Shown piece after piece: positions 60,834 to 64,000 of a DNA stretch of 64,000 nucleotides (position 1 is its first letter; the number at the start of each line of letters is the position of its first letter). Source of the stretch: Streptomyces sp. NBC_00271. Lineage in GTDB: Bacteria; Actinomycetota; Actinomycetes; Streptomycetales; Streptomycetaceae. The notes under the pieces were generated by a model, which was not told where the DNA came from, made no database searches, and saw nothing but the letters and a program-made list of their open reading frames with translations. The position numbers and the translations under genes are program-made. The stretch covers positions 62,001-126,000 of the forward strand of contig NZ_CP108070.1 of NCBI RefSeq assembly GCF_036178845.1, read 5' to 3'.

Positions 60834-61238
60834 ATGAGTGAACTGACGAAGCCCGAGGTCGACGTTCCGGAGGGTGACGCTCCTACCGAGCTGACCATCC
60901 GGGACCTGGTCGTCGGGGACGGGGCTGAGGTGAAGCCGGGCATGGTGGTCAGGGTCCACTATGTCGGGGTGACCTTCGAGTCCGGGAAGGAGTTCGATGC
61001 CTCCTGGGACCGGGGCCAGCCGTTCAAGTTCGCCCTGGGCAGTGGCAAGGTCATCAAGGGCTGGGACCGGGGGGTGAGGGGGATGAAGGTCGGCGGTCGG
61101 CGCGAGATCATCGTTCCCCCGCGTCTCGGCTACGGCAATCAGTCGCCCTCGCCGTTGATCCCGGCGGGCTCGACCCTGGTCTTCGTGGTGGACCTGCTGG
61201 ACTCGTATTCCAGCACAACCGGGTGGAGCAACGCCTAG
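60834..61238 (+). CDS. FKBP-type peptidyl-prolyl isomerase
   Basis: 134-residue cytoplasmic FKBP that accelerates Xaa-Pro isomerisation in folding proteins. It shows the family signature: VVRVHYVGVTFESGKEFDAS WDRGQPFKFALGSGKVIKGW DRGVRGMKVGGRREIIVPPR then LGYGNQSPSPLIPAGSTLVF VVDLLD, with the active-site aromatic residues (Tyr, Phe, Trp) in place. The ATG at 60834 gives an N-terminus MSELTKPEVDVPEGDAPTEL; an upstream extension to 60783 is possible. Single gene. Confidence 0.9.
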   Translation: MSELTKPEVDVPEGDAPTELTIRDLVVGDGAEVKPGMVVRVHYVGVTFESGKEFDASWDRGQPFKFALGSGKVIKGWDRGVRGMKVGGRREIIVPPRLGYGNQSPSPLIPAGSTLVFVVDLLDSYSSTTGWSNA

Positions 61239-61388
61239 CACCCCTGACCGCTCCTCCCCTACGACGTGCTGCGTCGTCCCCCGGGGTTGGCGCCGCCGCG
61301 CTCCTCGCTGCCGCTCCTACTTCCGCCTCCGCAGCGTGAACCGCCCCGGGTTCGGTGGATTCGAACTGGGGTGGTTCGCCTGGCGCAC

Positions 61389-61901
61389 CGTCAGTCGAGG
61401 TCGAATGCGCTCACCGCCGAGCTCGCGAAGGACCCGCACCGCACCTTCCGCCGCGTGATGTACGGGCTCTGCGGCGACAATCCGCACAGCGACCCGCAGG
61501 TCGAGCCGTTCGTCCCACCGGGCAACGGATTCCTGGACCTCTTTGAGGACCCTGAGGAACTTCCCTCCTGGCTCGCCGAAGCCGACATCGACACGCTCGC
61601 GACCGAGTTCACCGAAGCTGGGTTCACCAGCGCTCTCAACTGGTACCGCAACTGGCAGCTGACCGCCCCGTGGGAGGGCGCGCAGTACCGGATGCCCGGC
61701 CGCTACGTCACCGGCGACCGTGACCGTGACCTGGTCTACGGGTTCCCAGGGATGGACCAACTGATCCCCGCCCTGCCCACGCTTCACCCGGGCATCGGAC
61801 CGGCACACATCCTGCCCGGCTGCGGCCACTGCATCGCCGAGGAGTACTCCGACCAGGTCAATGCGACGCTGCTGGGATTCCTGGGTTCGCTGAACAGTTG
61901 A
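61389..61901 (+). pseudogene. epoxide-hydrolase-like alpha/beta hydrolase, C-terminal part
   Basis: It reads NALTAELAKDPHRTFRRVMY GLCGDN, then PPGNGFLDLFEDPEELPSWL AEADIDTLATEFTEAGFTSA LNWYRNWQLTAPWEGA, and ends with HILPGCGHCIAEEYSDQVNA TLLGFLGSL. The cap and the catalytic His (GCGH) are present, but the domain with the oxyanion hole and the nucleophile Asp is absent. The frame upstream of 61389 has no family motif. Only the 3' half remains. Confidence 0.65.
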
Positions 61902-61938
61902 CCGGCTGACAAGTTGACGGGCACCGGATAGCACGCTT

Positions 61939-62031
61939 CCGGAATACCGCCTCTCCACCAGTCACCCCGACCGCGAGGCGATCGTCGATCGCATGTGCGA
62001 GCCCGGAGCGCTCACCGCCGGCAGGGCCTGA
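61939..62031 (+). pseudogene. short alpha/beta-hydrolase fragment
   Basis: PEYRLSTSHPDREAIVDRMC then EPGALTAGRA and a stop. This segment occurs before LNWYRA in alpha/beta hydrolases of the haloalkane-dehalogenase/epoxide-hydrolase type. It is out of order relative to the preceding C-terminal piece, so it belongs to a second broken copy. Confidence 0.4.
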
Positions 62032-62178
62032 ACCATGGGCAGGTGCGCCGCCGCAACGACTGCCGCGCCCTGGACGGTCGCGGCTCCATGTCGGCTGCAT
62101 CACCGCCCGAGGTCGGTTACGTTGATAAAGCACCTGGTCACAGGGGGGTAACAAGCCGTAACCCACCCGGGACACTCC

Positions 62179-63765
62179 ATGACCGGCCTGACCGTCATCC
62201 TGCTGCTCGTGGTTCTGGCCACCGCCGTGGCGACCGGTGCCCGACGCTGGAGCTTGCCCGCCCCCTCGCTCCTCGTAGTTGCCGGTCTGGTCGTGGGGCT
62301 GATGCCCTGGGTTCCAGAGGTGAGCCTGCCGCCTCACGTGATCAACGTGCTGGTGCTGCCACCGCTGCTCTACGCCGCGGCCGGAGAAATCTCCGTCCGC
62401 GACCTGCGCACCGTGTGGCGGCCGGTGACCGGCCTGGTCTTCGGCCTGGTCCTCGCCTCGGCCATCGCCGTCGGGTACGTGGCCCACGCGATCACCCCGC
62501 TCACGGCCGCGACCGCGTTCATCCTCGGCTCTGTCCTGGCCAGCACCGACCCCGTGGCCGTGACCGCGCTTGGCCGGCGCCTGTCTCTCCCACCGCGCGT
62601 GTTGGCCATGGTGCAGGCGGAAAGCCTGTTCAACGATGCCACCTCACTGGTCCTGTACAAGGTCGCCGTGGCCACCGCGGTGTCCGGCAGCGCCATCAGT
62701 GTGCCCGGGACCGTTGAGCAGTTCCTGATCCTTGCAGGCGGAGGAGGCCTCATCGGCGCGGCGGTCGCCGCAGTGGTGGCCCTGATCCGCAGACGGACCG
62801 AGGACCCCATGCTGGAGACCGTCATCGCATTGGTCACGCCGTACGCCTCTTACGTCATCGCGGAGCAATCGCACACCTCCGGCGTGACCGCCGTCATCGT
62901 GTCCGGGGTCGTCCTCGGCAGCACCGGCCACAAGCTCAGCAACGCCCCCGTCCGCCTCCAGGTCCACGCCGTCTACGACACCGTGACCTTCCTGCTGGAG
63001 AGCGTCGTCTTCGCCCTGATCGGCCTCGAGCTCCCCTCGGCCGTCCGTCATCTCGCGCGCGACGAGCACGGCTGGCCGCTGTGGGTGCCGGTGATCGCCT
63101 TCACTCTGCTGGCGATCCGCCTGCTGTGGATCTTCCCGCTGTCCGCCCTGATCCATCACCGGCACGGGGAGGGCGACAACCGCCTCTCCTGGCGCGTCCC
63201 GGCTGTCCTGTCCTGGGCGGGCACCCGAGGCGTCATGCCGCTGGCAGCCGCGCTCTCCATCCCCCTGGTCACCCACACAGGGGCGCCGCTGCCGCACCGG
63301 GCGCTCATTCTCACGCTCACCACCGGGACCATCGCGCTCACTCTGATCTTCCAGGGTTTCACCCTGGTCCCCGTCGTCCGCCGCTCCGGCATCGCTCTGG
63401 AACCGGAGCGCACCGCCCGTGAGGAGGCCCGGACCCGCCGACACATTGCAAACGCCGCTCTCGAAGAGCTCAAACAGCTTGGCGATCTGGATCAGCTCGC
63501 TGATCTGGGTGCCGCCGCCGAGGCCGCCTTGAAACAGGCCCGTCGTCATCTGGAAGCGCGCATCCACCAGGTTGAAGACGCCCACTACAGCGACCCGGAC
63601 GCCCGTCCTGCCGACGCCTACCGCGAGATACGCCGGACACTCATCGCCATCGAGGCGGCCGAGCTCCAGCGCCTCTACGAAGCGAACAAGATCAGCAACG
63701 CCACCCGGCGCCGGATCCAGCACGAACTCGACCTCGAAGAAGCCAGCCTCCGTGACCGCGGCTGA
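62179..63765 (+). CDS. CPA1-family Na+/H+ antiporter
   Basis: 528-residue monovalent cation/proton antiporter. About 12 transmembrane segments cover residues 1-410. The ion-binding ND motif is in ESLFNDATSLVLYKVAV; ASTDPVAVTAL, VFALIGLELPSAV and LSWAGTRGVMPLAAALSIPL are typical. A hydrophilic C-terminal domain (about 410-528, charged helices such as AALEELKQLGDLDQLADLGA) probably regulates transport. The frame is complete. No operon partner is visible; an IS481-type transposase lies convergently downstream. Confidence 0.9.
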   Translation: MTGLTVILLLVVLATAVATGARRWSLPAPSLLVVAGLVVGLMPWVPEVSLPPHVINVLVLPPLLYAAAGEISVRDLRTVWRPVTGLVFGLVLASAIAVGYVAHAITPLTAATAFILGSVLASTDPVAVTALGRRLSLPPRVLAMVQAESLFNDATSLVLYKVAVATAVSGSAISVPGTVEQFLILAGGGGLIGAAVAAVVALIRRRTEDPMLETVIALVTPYASYVIAEQSHTSGVTAVIVSGVVLGSTGHKLSNAPVRLQVHAVYDTVTFLLESVVFALIGLELPSAVRHLARDEHGWPLWVPVIAFTLLAIRLLWIFPLSALIHHRHGEGDNRLSWRVPAVLSWAGTRGVMPLAAALSIPLVTHTGAPLPHRALILTLTTGTIALTLIFQGFTLVPVVRRSGIALEPERTAREEARTRRHIANAALEELKQLGDLDQLADLGAAAEAALKQARRHLEARIHQVEDAHYSDPDARPADAYREIRRTLIAIEAAELQRLYEANKISNATRRRIQHELDLEEASLRDRG

Positions 63766-63784
63766 CTGCCAGTCCCGGTAACCC

Positions 63785-64000
63785 CTAGGTGTACGAGGCC
63801 ACGACGTTGGTGACGCCGTCACGTAGTCGGGCAGCTGGCGGTTGCCCTCCCGCGCCGCTGTGGGGCCGGTGGTAGTTGTAGTGGATGTTCCACATGTCGA
63901 GCGCCTGGCTTCGTTGGTCTTCGGATTGCCAGGTCCTGGCGTAGAGGAACTCCTCGGCAAGGATCCGGTTGTATCGCTCTACCTTGCCGTTGTGGCGGGG
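63785..64000 (-). CDS. IS481-type transposase, C-terminal part, continues beyond the window
   Basis: The minus strand reads PRHNGKVERYNRILAEEFLY ARTWQSEDQRSQALDMWNIH YNYHRPHSGAGGQPPAARLR and stops at 63785-63787. GKVERYNRIL holds the catalytic Glu of the DDE core, and YNYHRPHSG is typical of IS481. The N-terminal part lies outside the window, so completeness cannot be judged. Confidence 0.8.
   Translation of the reverse strand, partial: PRHNGKVERYNRILAEEFLYARTWQSEDQRSQALDMWNIHYNYHRPHSGAGGQPPAARLRDGVTNVVASYT

Noticed and set aside
1..64000. CRISPR arrays
   Set aside because: I saw no regularly spaced direct repeats with unique spacers; the repeated motifs found are operators, 15-bp coding repeats and protein-repeat units.
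1..64000. A biosynthetic gene cluster
   Set aside because: No polyketide synthase, NRPS, terpene cyclase or RiPP machinery is present; the enzymes seen are isolated and mixed with IS remnants.

Overview
The window looks like Streptomyces DNA. It is very GC-rich with strong third-position G/C, and it carries Streptomyces-type families: DUF6233, DUF6192 with RacP, an SsgA-like protein, PAS/GAF/SpoIIE phosphatases, and Ku with small ATP-dependent ligases. The mixture of intact genes with many truncated, frameshifted or nonsense-bearing genes and at least ten insertion-sequence copies or pieces suggests an accessory region, such as a chromosome arm or a large plasmid. That placement is inference.

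Layout. 0-4.1 kb: a partial FemX-type gene, a Y-family polymerase-like gene with a LexA-type box upstream, a DUF6233 gene, and a divergent ku / DNA ligase pair for end joining. 4.2-6.6 kb: a frameshifted membrane protein and a 1.66-kb IS5-type element carrying an extra convergent gene. 7-12 kb: a PknB-like kinase without PASTA domains, a tRNA-Pro remnant, a broken NUDIX gene and a large LuxR-type ATPase regulator. 12-17.1 kb: a TetR/NTF2-like divergent pair with two matching operators, a decayed istB, and a fluoride-export locus (two CrcB subunits with four DUF190 proteins). 17.4-24.1 kb: a quinone-oxidoreductase-like gene, a VOC protein, a disulfide oxidoreductase, a frameshifted SsgA-like gene and three related TetR loci (one intact, two decayed), each with the same three-site operator array. 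24.4-31.3 kb: initiator tRNA-Met, two neighbouring SpoIIE-type phosphatase sensors (one lacking metal ligands) and a glycosyltransferase.

31.5-38.3 kb: IS remnants and a 1,207-residue HTH/NTPase/32-residue-repeat protein cut in two by an IS21-type element; removing the element and one copy of its 5-bp duplication restores the frame exactly. 38.4-46.9 kb: fragments of a ligase and a second Ku, a histidine phosphatase, a SUKH-4-like protein, a 5'-truncated IMP cyclohydrolase, DUF6192/RacP, an IS5 transposase and a beta-lactamase-fold hydrolase. 47-51.2 kb: a PadR/DUF1048 operon under a 42-bp palindrome, another IS, a YcxB-like membrane protein and a thioredoxin-like protein. 51.7-55.2 kb: a PucR regulator divergent from a ferredoxin reductase / fatty-acid desaturase pair. 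55.4-64 kb: ligase and IS6 fragments, a large secreted hydrolase, a secreted trypsin-like protease, a small HTH regulator with its own palindrome, an FKBP isomerase, hydrolase fragments, a CPA1 antiporter and the end of an IS481-type transposase.

The clearest unusual signals are the three 21-bp-period operator arrays next to paralogous TetR genes, the IS21-split NTPase/repeat protein, the IS5-type element with a passenger gene, and the scattering of NHEJ gene pieces around a 56-bp repeat.
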